64,000 nt of DNA from Klebsiella sp. BIGb0138 (lineage in GTDB: Bacteria > Pseudomonadota > Gammaproteobacteria > Enterobacterales > Enterobacteriaceae): assembly GCF_004342285.1 (NCBI RefSeq), contig NZ_SMCV01000016.1:1-64000 (forward strand). The letters are read 5' to 3'. The first letter of the stretch is position 1; every line of letters starts with the position of its first letter. Under the pieces are notes generated by a model, which made no database searches, was not told the DNA's origin, and saw nothing but the letters and a program-made list of their open reading frames with translations. Positions 33,214-42,227 of the stretch are shown piece by piece. Both the position numbers and the translations under genes were made by a program.

Positions 33214-33918
33214 ATGGTGACGTTAGTGGACGACTGTCCAAGGTGTGGTTCACAGAAAATTACTTTTGATGTTAATGGATTGAACCGCACAAAGGTTTAC
33301 ACAAGCCTTGGTGGAGCAATTACATACGAGTATGAGATTTACTGCGTTTGCCGGGAATGTCGCCAAACGACTATGTTTGTGTGCTGGCCTTTGGAAAAAA
33401 ATACAACTTTAGATGGTTACAATTGGGGGAGTGGGGGGTTTGGGCTAAGAGATGTTGTAGAAGTGGGCAGACCTATTTCACCTGCCGACATAGCCATAGA
33501 GGAACCACCAGAATTTTTGCCTGAGCGAATAAACAACGCATATGAGGAAGGAGCAAAATGTTTGGGAATCGGCTGCTATAACGCAGCGGCAACCATGTTT
33601 AGGTTGTGTCTTGATTACGCGACTAAAGGTCTTGTTCCTGACGGTGAACAAGGACCTGCACAGAAAATCAAGAGAAGCCTAGGGTTAAGAATGGAGTGGC
33701 TTTTTGACAACCACCTTTTACCTGAGTCTTTGAGGGAACTGGCTGAATGTGTCAAAGATGATGGAAATGATGGTGCTCATGAGGGGATTTTAGACAAAGA
33801 TGCAGCCGAAGATTTAGAAGATTTTACCTACATTTTTTTAGAGCGACTTTATACAGAGCCTCAACGCCTTGTTGAAGCCAGAGCAAGGCGTGATAAAAGA
33901 AAAAGCAAGGAAGCCTGA
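33214..33918 (+). CDS. DUF4145 protein with N-terminal zinc ribbon
   Basis: 234 residues, with GTAGGAGGAG upstream of the ATG. C8-x2-C11 and C44-x-C46-x2-C49 form a zinc ribbon. Residues about 107-200 (NNAYEEGAKCLGIGCYNAAATMFRLCLDYA ... DDGNDGAHEG) are a DUF4145 domain, a HEPN-related fold found in phage-defence and restriction contexts. It stands alone between cos and the convergent portal gene, in P2's cargo locus. It is visibly more AT-rich than Q. A defence or exclusion role is inferred. Confidence 0.78.
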   Translation: MVTLVDDCPRCGSQKITFDVNGLNRTKVYTSLGGAITYEYEIYCVCRECRQTTMFVCWPLEKNTTLDGYNWGSGGFGLRDVVEVGRPISPADIAIEEPPEFLPERINNAYEEGAKCLGIGCYNAAATMFRLCLDYATKGLVPDGEQGPAQKIKRSLGLRMEWLFDNHLLPESLRELAECVKDDGNDGAHEGILDKDAAEDLEDFTYIFLERLYTEPQRLVEARARRDKRKSKEA

Positions 33919-33920
33919 GT

Positions 33921-34952
33921 TTATTCGGGGTCAAGGCTGTAAGGGGTGAATTTAATGACTTCTTCACCTAGCCATTTGTTCAGTTCTTGCAGCCGTTTCT
34001 GTAATGGTATTAGTTCATTGCGGACAAAGACCCGACTGGCTTTTTCTACATCACCAAAACCGCCAGTATTGTTGGGGATAATACCCATCATTTGTGGAGG
34101 GACACGGTGCGCCGCCATCATGTCATCCCGGCTCACGTTTTTGATATTCAGAAACTCATCCTTAGCCGCTACTTCTGACAGCGGGATGATCTGGATGCCG
34201 TCCTTTTTTCCGTTGGGCGAGTACATAAACAGGTTGCGGAAGTTGCCCGGTCCCTTGGCGCTTTTCATCGCATGGCGGATGTTGTTCACATCCTCCTGGT
34301 TCTGCGCCGCGTCGGTCATGTACATGATAAATCCTGCGTGGCTGCCGTTGAGATAATACTTACGGCGGAACAGCGTTGCGGACTCATTCAGCAGGGTTGA
34401 CGGGATGGCAGAAAGATAACCGGGAAGCCCGTAGATTTCCTGGTTAATGTCAGGCTCCAGCAGGTGAAAAATGCTTCCTTGCGTAAATTCATAGGGCTGG
34501 GTGGTCATACCGTATTGCACGAACCAGTAAGTGTTGAGGTCTACCCCACGGCGGGTATATTTCGCCAGGGTCGGCTCCAGTGACAGCACGCCCCCGAGCC
34601 GGTTTGTGCGTTTTTCCAGGTAAGCGTTACCAAATACCAGGTAATCCTGCACAAAACGGGTAAAAGCCTGCTGGCTAAGCAGGCGGTGCGGGATGTAGGT
34701 ACTACTGAGAATGTCACGCTTAACAGCGATCGGCGAGCTGTGATGCACGGCGGCGCGGTAGGTGCGGGACAATCCGTCAAAGCTTACCGGCGGTTCGTAC
34801 CAGCGATCCATCTGTACGCATTCTACATAATCCAGAAGTTCGCGGCGGTCCAGTACAGGAATGGGATCGCCAAAGCTGAACGCCTGGGTAGATGCTGAAT
34901 CATTGTTTTGTACGTCAGGCGGCATGACGTCCTGTACGGTGTTCTCAGTCAT
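33921..34952 (-). CDS. Q: Portal protein (P2 gpQ)
   Basis: 343 residues, the P2 gpQ length. FSFGDPIPVLDRRELLDYVECVQMDRWYEPPVSFDGLSRTYRAAVHHSSPI and VPPQMMGIIPNNTGGFGDVEKA are diagnostic. It forms the portal vertex. It is transcribed leftward together with P from the shared promoter region before O. Confidence 0.97.
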   Translation of the reverse strand: MTENTVQDVMPPDVQNNDSASTQAFSFGDPIPVLDRRELLDYVECVQMDRWYEPPVSFDGLSRTYRAAVHHSSPIAVKRDILSSTYIPHRLLSQQAFTRFVQDYLVFGNAYLEKRTNRLGGVLSLEPTLAKYTRRGVDLNTYWFVQYGMTTQPYEFTQGSIFHLLEPDINQEIYGLPGYLSAIPSTLLNESATLFRRKYYLNGSHAGFIMYMTDAAQNQEDVNNIRHAMKSAKGPGNFRNLFMYSPNGKKDGIQIIPLSEVAAKDEFLNIKNVSRDDMMAAHRVPPQMMGIIPNNTGGFGDVEKASRVFVRNELIPLQKRLQELNKWLGEEVIKFTPYSLDPE

Positions 34953-36715
34953 TAAAAAATCTCCACGATGTTACTGGTGTTTGCTGCCTCGCCCTGCAGC
35001 GGTTCGTTAAATAGTGCGTGCATCGTTGCCCAGGCCAAATCTGCGTGACTGGCTTCTTCGCTGCGGCTGGCTTCGTAGGTGGGGCGGTTTCCGCTGGCGG
35101 TAGTGGCCCGGCGGATAGCCATGAATGACTGCGCAATATCGGTATGACCGGCGTCAAACTCAATGCGGCGGTGGCTGATGATGTCGTATGCCTTGAGCAC
35201 CAGGGCGTTTTTGACGTTGGGGTTATAGACGAACTCCCGGACGGCAGGGAAAAAGCCTTTGACGTTCTCATAGACGCCGTGACCGACTCCGGTGGAGTCA
35301 ATGCCGATATAGGTCACGTTGTATTGCAGTGTGAGCTGGCGGATGGCTTCTGCCTGGGCGCGGAAGTCCATTCCCCGCCATTGATGGCGCTCCAGTATGC
35401 GGAACTTGCCGCCGGGAACAGCAGGCGGGGCAATCACGACGCATCCGGCGCTGTCACCGTTCTGCGTCCCTTTTGCAGGGTCATATCCGATCCACACCTC
35501 GCCCCAGCCAAACGGACGCAGAGCCAGTGCGTGAAAATCTTCCCAGACCTCCCAGCTGTCCACCATGCAGGCCTGCAGGTCGGAAAGCGGGAACACGGAC
35601 GCGAGATCGTCAATAAACTCGCACATCAGCAGGTTCTGGTATTCGTCTGGGCTGTATTCCAGTCGCAGCTGGTCGAGGTCGAACAGGTTACAGCCGCCGC
35701 GCACGGCATCTTCCACCGTCACGATCTGCCGGAACTGACCGTCAGCACAAAGCAGGCCCGCTGCCAGTGCGGAATGGGTCAGGTCGATATCCACACGGTC
35801 CGATTTTGAGCGACCACGGTTATACAGTGCACCAGACCAGAAGGGATAGGCGCTGTGCGTCAGGCTGGACGGGGTGGAAAAATAGGTTTGTCGCCACTTT
35901 TTGTGCAGCGCCATACCGGAGGCGACTTTTCGCAGCTCCTGGAATTTCGGTATCCAGAAATATTCATCAAGGTACAGGTTGCCGTGGTAGCTCTGCGCTG
36001 TGCGGGCATTGGTCCCCAGAAAGTACAGCGTGGCCCCGTTAGGCAGGACCATCGGATCGCCTTTAAGCTCTACATCAACCTCTTTAGCGAACTCAATGAT
36101 GTAGCCTTTAAAAACATGCGCCTGGGCTTTACTGGCGGACAGAAAAATCTGGTTGCGTCCGGTAATTAGCGCATCAATCAATGCTTCTCGGGCAAAGTAG
36201 AACGTCGCCCCGATCTGACGGGATTTAAGCACGTTGCGGATGCGGTGTTTGTTTCCAGCTTCCCACCAGTGGCGCTGATAGCCGAACATGCCAGCGCGGA
36301 AAATATCTTCCAGCTTTTCGATCTGTTCGTCGCTGAACAGGTTTTTTTCAGGGGGTTTACGGGGGCCGCGGTTGCGGTTTTCCACGTTCGGGTTTAAATC
36401 GGCCTCGTTGCCGCCGTTGTTAAATTTCCCGATACGGGCGTGGCGCTCGGACTGGCGCGCGAGCAGGTCAATCTCCTTAAAATCCTTCCCTTCTTTTTGC
36501 TCCTTCATGATCAGCTGGCAGTACCGTGCGGCGGTGGTGAGCTGCATCTGGTCCAGTGGGCCATAGCTGCCCCATTTGTCGCGCTTTTTCCAGCTGTGAA
36601 CGGTTGCGGCTTTCTCGCCCAGCATTTCAGCAATGCGGGCTATGCGGTATCCCTGAAAATACAGCAGTAGTGCCTGCCGACGGGGATCGAGGTCTGCGGG
36701 GGTCATCGTTTCCAT
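34952..36715 (-). CDS. P: Terminase ATPase subunit (P2 gpP)
   Basis: 587 residues. An N-terminal helix-turn-helix (LYFQGYRIARIAEMLGEKAATVHSWKKRDKW) is followed by the ATPase with KSRQIGATFYFAREA as Walker A. The C-terminal nuclease-like part has WIGYDPAKGTQNGDSAG. It packages from cos with gpM. The fourth codon (ATG 36706-36704) is an alternative start nearer to the P2 protein's. Confidence 0.97.
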   Translation of the reverse strand: METMTPADLDPRRQALLLYFQGYRIARIAEMLGEKAATVHSWKKRDKWGSYGPLDQMQLTTAARYCQLIMKEQKEGKDFKEIDLLARQSERHARIGKFNNGGNEADLNPNVENRNRGPRKPPEKNLFSDEQIEKLEDIFRAGMFGYQRHWWEAGNKHRIRNVLKSRQIGATFYFAREALIDALITGRNQIFLSASKAQAHVFKGYIIEFAKEVDVELKGDPMVLPNGATLYFLGTNARTAQSYHGNLYLDEYFWIPKFQELRKVASGMALHKKWRQTYFSTPSSLTHSAYPFWSGALYNRGRSKSDRVDIDLTHSALAAGLLCADGQFRQIVTVEDAVRGGCNLFDLDQLRLEYSPDEYQNLLMCEFIDDLASVFPLSDLQACMVDSWEVWEDFHALALRPFGWGEVWIGYDPAKGTQNGDSAGCVVIAPPAVPGGKFRILERHQWRGMDFRAQAEAIRQLTLQYNVTYIGIDSTGVGHGVYENVKGFFPAVREFVYNPNVKNALVLKAYDIISHRRIEFDAGHTDIAQSFMAIRRATTASGNRPTYEASRSEEASHADLAWATMHALFNEPLQGEAANTSNIVEIF

Positions 36716-36761
36716 GGCACAAACATACGGGCTTGCCAGAAGCCTTTCCCCGGCTGGCTTT

Positions 36762-36779
36762 TGTGTGGTTTACCGCACA
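36762..36779. promoter_or_regulatory. Ogr box of the divergent P/O late promoters
   Basis: TGT-N12-ACA (TGT 36762-36764, ACA 36777-36779), the known binding pattern of P2 Ogr / P4 Delta, in the 140-bp gap between P and O. Its centre about 55 bases upstream of a start fits an O transcript beginning near 36825. Confidence 0.75.
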
Positions 36780-36855
36780 AGGTCCGCGCGTTGTTTCACC
36801 CCCTCCATCACAGCAACCATAAGGCCTCACAGAGTTATTTGATGGAGTCGCTCAA

Positions 36856-37689
36856 ATGGCAGTTAAAGCAAAACGCTTCCGCATCGGCGTGGAAGGGGCA
36901 ACAACAGACGGGCGCACCATTGAACGCGCCTGGCTGGAGCAGATGGCGGCAAGCTATAACCCGCAGGTCTATACCGCGCTGATTAATCTGGAACACATCA
37001 AGGGTTACACCCCGGACAGTCCATTCCGCCGTTTCGGGACCGTGGATAAGCTGGAGGCCGAAGAAATTACGGACGGCCCGCTGAAAGGCAAAATGGCCCT
37101 GTATGCGTGGATCACCCCGTCAGATGATCTGGTGGCGTATACCCGCAAGCTGCAAAAGCTGTTCACCTCGATGGAGGTCAATACCAGTTTTGCTGATACC
37201 GGCAAAGCGTACCTGGTTGGCCTCGCAGCGACTGACGACCCGGCAAGCCTGGGTACAGAAATGCTGCAGTTTAGCGCCAGCGCCAAAAGCAACCCGCTGG
37301 CCGGGCGTAAACAGAACCCGGAAAACCTCTTTACCGTCGCAGAAGAAACGCTGATCGAGTGGGAAGAGGTCCAGGGCGAAAAAGCCTCCCTCTTTGCCCG
37401 CGTTACCGCGATGTTTACCAAAAAAGAGCAGACCGATGATGCGCGTTTCTCAGATGTGCATCGTGCCGTTGAGCTGGTCGCCACCGAGCAGCAGAGCCTG
37501 AGCGAACGCACTGATCAATCCCTGTCCGCGCAGGATAAGCGCCTTGCTGTGCTGGAGGCTTCCCTGCAGGAGCAGCAGACCGCCTTTGCAGAACTAGAGC
37601 AGCAGCTGCAACAGGAAGACAGCCGCAAAGATTATCGCCAGCGCGCGCCGGGCGGTAACGCACCGGCAGGCACCCTGACCAATTGCTGA
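36856..37689 (+). CDS. O: Capsid scaffold/protease (P2 gpO)
   Basis: 277 residues. The N-terminal serine protease part (KAKRFRIGVEGATTDGRTIERAWLEQMAASYNP, INLEHIKGYTPDSPFRRFG) and the C-terminal coiled-coil scaffold (LAVLEASLQEQQTAFAELEQQLQQE) match P2 gpO. It cleaves the capsid, portal and itself during maturation. Confidence 0.97.
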   Translation: MAVKAKRFRIGVEGATTDGRTIERAWLEQMAASYNPQVYTALINLEHIKGYTPDSPFRRFGTVDKLEAEEITDGPLKGKMALYAWITPSDDLVAYTRKLQKLFTSMEVNTSFADTGKAYLVGLAATDDPASLGTEMLQFSASAKSNPLAGRKQNPENLFTVAEETLIEWEEVQGEKASLFARVTAMFTKKEQTDDARFSDVHRAVELVATEQQSLSERTDQSLSAQDKRLAVLEASLQEQQTAFAELEQQLQQEDSRKDYRQRAPGGNAPAGTLTNC

Positions 37690-37705
37690 TGGAGCATAAA
37701 ACCCG

Positions 37706-38758
37706 ATGAAAAAGAAAACCCGCTTTGCCTTTAACGCTTACCTGCAGCAGCTGGCGCGCCTGAACGGTGTGGAGATTGAAGAACTCTCCAGCAAGTTCAC
37801 CGTGGAGCCGTCCGTGCAGCAGACGCTGGAAGACCAGATCCAGCAGTCCGCCGCATTCCTGACAATGATTAACATCATTGGGGTGACTGAGCAGTCAGGT
37901 CAGTTGCTGGGTCTGGGCGTCGGCAGCACCATTGCCGGGACCACTGACACGACCACGAAGGAGCGCGAACCAACCGATCCGACAGTCATGGTCGATGTTG
38001 AGTACAAGTGCGAGCAGACCAACTTTGATACGGTGCTGACCTACGCAAAACTCGACCTGTGGGCGAAGTTCCAGGATTTCCAGGTGCGCATCCGTAACGC
38101 CATCGTCAAGCGCCAGGCGCTGGACCGCATCATGATCGGGTTCAACGGTGTGAAGCGTGCCAAAACCTCAAATCGTGTCGATAACCCGCTGCTGCAGGAC
38201 GTTAATAAAGGCTGGCTGCAGAAAGTCCGCGAAGATGCGGCAGATTGCGTGATGGGCAGCACCACGGCAGAAGATGGCACCAGCACCGCAGACCCGGTGA
38301 AGGTAGGCAAAGGCGGTAAATATGCCAACCTGGATGCGCTGGTGATGGATGCTGTCAATGAGCTGATTGACCCGATTTTCCAGGATGATGCTGATCTGGT
38401 CGTGATCTGTGGTCGTGAGCTGCTGTCTGACAAGTATTTCCCGCTGGTCAATAAGGAGCAGGAAAACAGCGAAAAACTGGCCGCTGATCTGATTATCAGC
38501 CAGAAACGCATGGGGGGCCTGCAGGCTGTCCGCGCCCCGTCATTCCCGGCTAATGCCGTGCTGATCACCCGTCTGGATAACCTGTCCATCTACTGGCAGG
38601 AAGATACCCGCCGCCGTTCGGTCATTGATAACCCGAAACGCGATCGCATCGAAAACTTCGAATCCGTCAACGAGGCGTATGTGGTGGAGGATTACCGCTG
38701 CGTGGCACTGGTGGAAAACATCACTATTGGCGATTTCAGCGCCGGAGAAGGGGAGTAA
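37706..38758 (+). CDS. N: Major capsid protein (P2 gpN)
   Basis: 350 residues. RFAFNAYLQQLARLNGVEIEELSSKFTVEPSVQQTLEDQIQQSAAFL and GWLQKVRE with a C-terminal RIENFESVNEAYVVEDY are the gpN pattern. It is cut near the N-terminus by gpO in the mature head. Confidence 0.97.
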   Translation: MKKKTRFAFNAYLQQLARLNGVEIEELSSKFTVEPSVQQTLEDQIQQSAAFLTMINIIGVTEQSGQLLGLGVGSTIAGTTDTTTKEREPTDPTVMVDVEYKCEQTNFDTVLTYAKLDLWAKFQDFQVRIRNAIVKRQALDRIMIGFNGVKRAKTSNRVDNPLLQDVNKGWLQKVREDAADCVMGSTTAEDGTSTADPVKVGKGGKYANLDALVMDAVNELIDPIFQDDADLVVICGRELLSDKYFPLVNKEQENSEKLAADLIISQKRMGGLQAVRAPSFPANAVLITRLDNLSIYWQEDTRRRSVIDNPKRDRIENFESVNEAYVVEDYRCVALVENITIGDFSAGEGE

Positions 38759-38761
38759 CGC

Positions 38762-39415
38762 ATGAGCCTGAGTCCCGCACGGCAGCACCGCCTGCGCGTT
38801 CAGGCTGAACAGGCCGCCCGTCAGGGCGGCAGTGTTCGCCATGCGTCGGGTTATGACCTGATGCTGCTGCAGCTGGCGGAGGACCGCCGCCGCCTCAAGG
38901 GGGTGCAGTCCACCGTGAAAAAGGCACAAATCAAGGTGGAGCTGTTACCCAAATATACCGCCTGGGCGGATGGCGTACTGGCAGCCGGTGGAGCGCAGCA
39001 GGATGACGTGCTGATGTTTCTGATGCTCTGGCGTATCGATGCCGGTGATTTTGCCGGTGGCCTGCAAATTGCCGCGCACGCACTTAAACATGGCTGGGTA
39101 CTGCCGCAGGCGCTGGGCCGCCGCAACGTGCAGACCGTTGTTGCTGAAGAACTGGCAGACCAGGCGGAGGCCGCGCAGCGCATGAAAGCTGAATTCCCTG
39201 CCGACGTGCTGCTGCAGGCGCTTTCACTGACGGATGCGCTGGATATGCCGGACCAGTCCCGCGCCCGACTGCATAAAGCCATCGCCGCCGTGATCAGCGA
39301 ATCCCGCCCCGCCGCAGCCCTGAACCACTACACGTTTGCGCTGCAGCTCGATCCCCGCTGCGGCGTGAAAAAAGACAAAGAGCGGCTGGAGCGCCATTTG
39401 CGTAACAGCCACTGA
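38762..39415 (+). CDS. M: Terminase endonuclease subunit (P2 gpM)
   Basis: 217 residues, with P2 gpM-type segments LSPARQHRLRVQAEQAARQ and MLLQLAEDRRRLKGVQS, and a GDFAGGLQIAAHALKHG central region. It recognises and nicks cos with gpP. It begins three bases after N. Confidence 0.95.
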   Translation: MSLSPARQHRLRVQAEQAARQGGSVRHASGYDLMLLQLAEDRRRLKGVQSTVKKAQIKVELLPKYTAWADGVLAAGGAQQDDVLMFLMLWRIDAGDFAGGLQIAAHALKHGWVLPQALGRRNVQTVVAEELADQAEAAQRMKAEFPADVLLQALSLTDALDMPDQSRARLHKAIAAVISESRPAAALNHYTFALQLDPRCGVKKDKERLERHLRNSH

Positions 39416-39510
39416 CGGAACGTGCCCCGCGCACGGGCGGCACGGGATGGCGACAGGCAGCGCCTTATCAAAATCCCGTTCACCGCCCACCTTTTCAGGA
39501 GAAAACCCGC

Positions 39511-39975
39511 ATGAAGTTTGTTGCGCCAGAACAGGTGCCAGAGCAGGCGGAGGTCATCAAAAACACCCCATTCTGGCCCGATGTGGATTTGTCGGAGTTT
39601 CGCAGCGTGATGCGAACGGATGGCACGGTGACGTCACCGCGTCTCGGGCAGCTTATCCGGTCTGCTATGTCGGAGGTCAACGCGGAGCTGTACGAATTCC
39701 GCAAGCGCCAGCAGTTGCTGGGGTTCCTGACCCTGGCAGACGTACCGGCGGAAGTGCTGGACGGCAAAAGCGAGCGCATCCACCACTACCATAACGCCGT
39801 GTATTGCTGGGCGCGTGCCCAGGTGAATGAACGTTACCAGGACTATGACGCCACGGCATCCGGCGTCAAACGGGGTGAAGAGCTGGCGGAGGCCAGCGGC
39901 GATCTGTGGCGTGATGCCCGCTGGGCGATTAGCCGGGTGCAGGATGCACCCCACTGTACGGTGGAGCTGATCTGA
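39511..39975 (+). CDS. L: Head completion protein (P2 gpL)
   Basis: 154 residues. FWPDVDLSEFRSVMRTDGTVTSPRLGQLIRSAM and DLWRDARWAISRVQD fit gpL, which stabilises the filled head. The stop overlaps the start of X by one base (TGATG). Confidence 0.95.
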   Translation: MKFVAPEQVPEQAEVIKNTPFWPDVDLSEFRSVMRTDGTVTSPRLGQLIRSAMSEVNAELYEFRKRQQLLGFLTLADVPAEVLDGKSERIHHYHNAVYCWARAQVNERYQDYDATASGVKRGEELAEASGDLWRDARWAISRVQDAPHCTVELI

Positions 39976-40178
39976 TGAAAGTGCGTGCGTACCAGGGTGA
40001 CACGGTGGATGCGCTTTGCTGGCGTCATTACGGGCGCACGCAGGGCGTCACAGAGCAGGTACTGCAGGCAAATCCGGGGCTGGCTGAGCATGGCCCTTTT
40101 TTACCTCACGGGCTGCAGGTGGAGCTGCCGGATATTGCGACCACTACCACGGTGCAGACCGTCCAGTTATGGGACTGA
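39975..40178 (+). CDS. X: Tail protein X (P2 gpX, LysM-like)
   Basis: 67 residues: RAYQGDTVDALCWRHYGRTQGVTEQVLQANPGLAEHGPFLPHGLQVELPDI is the gpX/LysM-like pattern. In P2 it is needed for tail assembly at the baseplate-tube junction. Confidence 0.95.
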   Translation: MKVRAYQGDTVDALCWRHYGRTQGVTEQVLQANPGLAEHGPFLPHGLQVELPDIATTTTVQTVQLWD

Positions 40179-40181
40179 GTT

Positions 40182-40397
40182 ATGACGCTTGAACGGATCA
40201 GCGCCTTTATTACGTATTGCATCGCTGTGCTGCTGGCGATGTTGGGCGATTTATCGCTTAAAGATGCTTCTACGGTGGGCGGTGTGCTGATTGGTCTGCT
40301 GATGCTGGCGATCAACTGGTACTACAAACACAAAACCTATCAGCTGCTACGCGGCGGGAAGATCACCCGGGGGGAATATGAATCCTTCAATCGTTAA
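40182..40397 (+). CDS. Holin (P2 Y position, HP1-type)
   Basis: 71 residues with two hydrophobic segments (AFITYCIAVLLAMLGDL and GGVLIGLLMLAINWYY) and a charged C-terminus, a class II holin layout. It precedes and overlaps the endolysin, as P2 Y precedes K. With a SAR endolysin downstream it may act as a pinholin; that is inference. Confidence 0.88.
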   Translation: MTLERISAFITYCIAVLLAMLGDLSLKDASTVGGVLIGLLMLAINWYYKHKTYQLLRGGKITRGEYESFNR

Positions 40398-40887
40398 GCG
40401 CTGCCTGGTGGGTGCAGTGCTGGCCATCGCTGCCACGCTGCCCAATTTCCAGCAGCTCCACACCTCAGTGGAAGGTCTGAAGCTGATTGCTGATTACGAG
40501 GGCTGCCGCCTGCAGCCGTACCAGTGTGACGCTGGCGTGTGGACCGATGGCATCGGTAACACGTCGGGCGTGGTGCCGGGGAAAACCATCACAGAGCGGC
40601 AGGCGGCGGGGAACTTCATCACCAATGTATTACGGGTAGAAACCGCGCTGGCGCGGTGTGTCCTGGTGAGCGTGCCGCAGTACGTTTATGACGCACTGGT
40701 GTCGCTGGCGTTCAACGTCGGCACAGGCAATGCCTGCAGCTCAACCATGGTGAAGTTTATCAATCAGAAGCGCTGGCGCGATGCCTGCTATCAGCTGCCG
40801 CGCTGGGTATATGTCAAAGGCATATTTAATCAGGGCCTGGAAAACCGCCGCGGGCGGGAGCTGGCCTGGTGCTTAAAAGGAGCGTAA
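40378..40887 (+). CDS. SAR endolysin, GH24 lysozyme
   Basis: 169 residues. The catalytic triad E41-x8-C50-x5-T56 (YEGCRLQPYQCDAGVWTDGIG) is that of R21-type lysozymes with Cys in place of Asp. A weakly hydrophobic N-terminal segment (CLVGAVLAIAATLP) serves as a signal-anchor-release helix. It replaces P2's lambda R-like K. Several extra cysteines may take part in disulfide isomerisation on release. Confidence 0.92.
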   Translation: MNPSIVKRCLVGAVLAIAATLPNFQQLHTSVEGLKLIADYEGCRLQPYQCDAGVWTDGIGNTSGVVPGKTITERQAAGNFITNVLRVETALARCVLVSVPQYVYDALVSLAFNVGTGNACSSTMVKFINQKRWRDACYQLPRWVYVKGIFNQGLENRRGRELAWCLKGA

Positions 40888-40891
40888 CGAA

Positions 40892-41275
40892 ATGAGGAAG
40901 AAATTTATCAGTGGGTTGCTTTCGGCGCTGTACGCGGCGCTGATGATTTTAAGTCTCTTTGTCCCCAACGGCATGGCCTCGGCGCTGGTCACCGCATTGA
41001 CCTGGGTAGCCTGTTTGCTGGTCTGGGTGGTGGTGCTGCTTTGCCTGGCCGGGTGGTATGCAGGCGGCACTCATCGGGAAGAGGCAAGGCAGGCGCTGAC
41101 GCGCTTTTTCAGTACGCCAGGAAACCAGGTGATCAGATGGGCCAGGCGTTCACTGCTTGTGATTTTTCTCGCCTTTACGGGCCACGTTGTCACCCTGGCA
41201 TTTTATCTGCTGACGCTGGTCGCGCTTAAGGTTCTGCGTGCGCAGGTTGTTGATGTGCAGCCGGTGACGGTATGA
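40892..41275 (+). CDS. Membrane protein at the LysA (antiholin) position
   Basis: 127 residues with three to four hydrophobic segments (LLSALYAALMILSLFV, ALTWVACLLVWVVVLLCLAGWYAG, LLVIFLAFTGHVVTLAFYLLTLVAL). P2 has the antiholin-like lysA here between K and lysB. Sequence family is not the P2 one as far as I can judge. Confidence 0.7.
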   Translation: MRKKFISGLLSALYAALMILSLFVPNGMASALVTALTWVACLLVWVVVLLCLAGWYAGGTHREEARQALTRFFSTPGNQVIRWARRSLLVIFLAFTGHVVTLAFYLLTLVALKVLRAQVVDVQPVTV

Positions 41276-41700
41276 CGCGCGCGCTGGCGGTAATTCTGGC
41301 ACTCGTACTGGCGGCGCTGGGCTGGCAGTCATGGCGACTGAATGAGGCCAGCCACACCATCGATCAGCAAGGCAGGGACCTGAAAACGGCGGGCGATAAA
41401 CTGGCAAAAACGAACAGCCAGCTGATCGCTTTGTCCATCCTGACCGAAACCAACAACCGGGAGCAGGCGCGGCTTTACGCGGCGGCAGAAAGCACAAACG
41501 CGCTGCTGCGGGGCCGCCAGCGCCGGATAGAGGAGCTAAAACGTGAAAACGAGGATTTGCGCCGCTGGGCTGGTACACCTTTGCCTCCTGACATTATCAG
41601 GATGCGCGAACGTCCGGCCCTCGCCGGAGGTGCAGCTTACCGTGAATGGTTGTCCCAGAGTGACGCAGTGCCGCCTGGAAAAGTCAGCGGCCAGCACTAA
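41272..41700 (+). CDS. lysB: Inner-membrane spanin (P2 LysB, Rz-like)
   Basis: 142 residues: one N-terminal membrane helix (LAVILALVLAALGWQSW) and a long coiled coil to residue about 105. WAGTPLPPDIIRMRERPALAGGAAYREWLS is typical of P2 LysB. It pairs with LysC to fuse inner and outer membranes. It overlaps the preceding gene by four bases. Confidence 0.92.
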   Translation: MTRALAVILALVLAALGWQSWRLNEASHTIDQQGRDLKTAGDKLAKTNSQLIALSILTETNNREQARLYAAAESTNALLRGRQRRIEELKRENEDLRRWAGTPLPPDIIRMRERPALAGGAAYREWLSQSDAVPPGKVSGQH

Positions 41701-41833
41701 CGGCGATTTACTGGCGGCACTGGATGAGGCAGAGGCGGCCTGGTCGATCTGTGCTGACAAGGTGGACGCGATAATTTCCTGCCAGGAGCGAAACAGTGAA
41801 CAAACCTCAGTCCTTACGTCTCGCCCTGAATAA
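41543..41833 (+). CDS. lysC: Outer-membrane spanin lipoprotein (P2 LysC, Rz1-like), embedded
   Basis: 96 residues, largely nested in another frame of lysB. A lipoprotein signal LLTLSG-C21 is followed by PSPEVQLTVNGCPRVTQCRLEK. Embedded Rz1 genes of this sort are standard. Its end overlaps the start of R. Confidence 0.9.
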   Translation: MKTRICAAGLVHLCLLTLSGCANVRPSPEVQLTVNGCPRVTQCRLEKSAASTNGDLLAALDEAEAAWSICADKVDAIISCQERNSEQTSVLTSRPE

Positions 41834-42227
41834 AGCCGTGGCGTATGTCCGGGACAACCCGGACAAGCTGCATTTATTCGTGGATAACGGATCGGTGGTG
41901 GCGACCGGCGCAGCGTCGTTGTCCTGGGAGTATCGCTATACCCTTAACGTGGTGGTCGTGGATTTCAGCGGTGATCAGGGATTACTGATGGCTCCCGTGC
42001 TGGCCTGGCTGATGAAGAATCAGCCCGATGCTATCCATAACCCGGAATTGCGCGAAAAGTTGTTTACGTTTGAGGTCGATATCTTGCGCAATGATATCTG
42101 CGATATCAGCCTGAACCTGCAGCTGACAGAGCGCGTGATCGTCAGTGCTGACGGTGACGTGTCCAGCGTCGAAGCGGTGCCGGAACCGGACGAACCGGAA
42201 GAAATGTGGGCGGTGCACCGTGGCTGA
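41796..42227 (+). CDS. R: Tail completion protein (P2 gpR)
   Basis: 143 residues from a GTG at 41796 with CAGGAGCG in front. LRLALNKAVAYVRDNPDKLHLFVDNGSVVATG and LAWLMKNQPDAIHNPELREKLFTFEVDIL match gpR. It completes the upper tail end. Confidence 0.94.
   Translation: MNKPQSLRLALNKAVAYVRDNPDKLHLFVDNGSVVATGAASLSWEYRYTLNVVVVDFSGDQGLLMAPVLAWLMKNQPDAIHNPELREKLFTFEVDILRNDICDISLNLQLTERVIVSADGDVSSVEAVPEPDEPEEMWAVHRG

Noticed and set aside
35144-35809. Long plus-strand open frame (221 codons) inside the terminase P gene
   Set aside because: It is the mirror of a strongly conserved gene on the other strand, with no family resemblance or ribosome site.
37850-38700. Additional TGT...ACA patterns in late structural genes
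   Set aside because: Such loose patterns occur by chance inside genes; only the exact 12-base spacing in intergenic gaps was kept.
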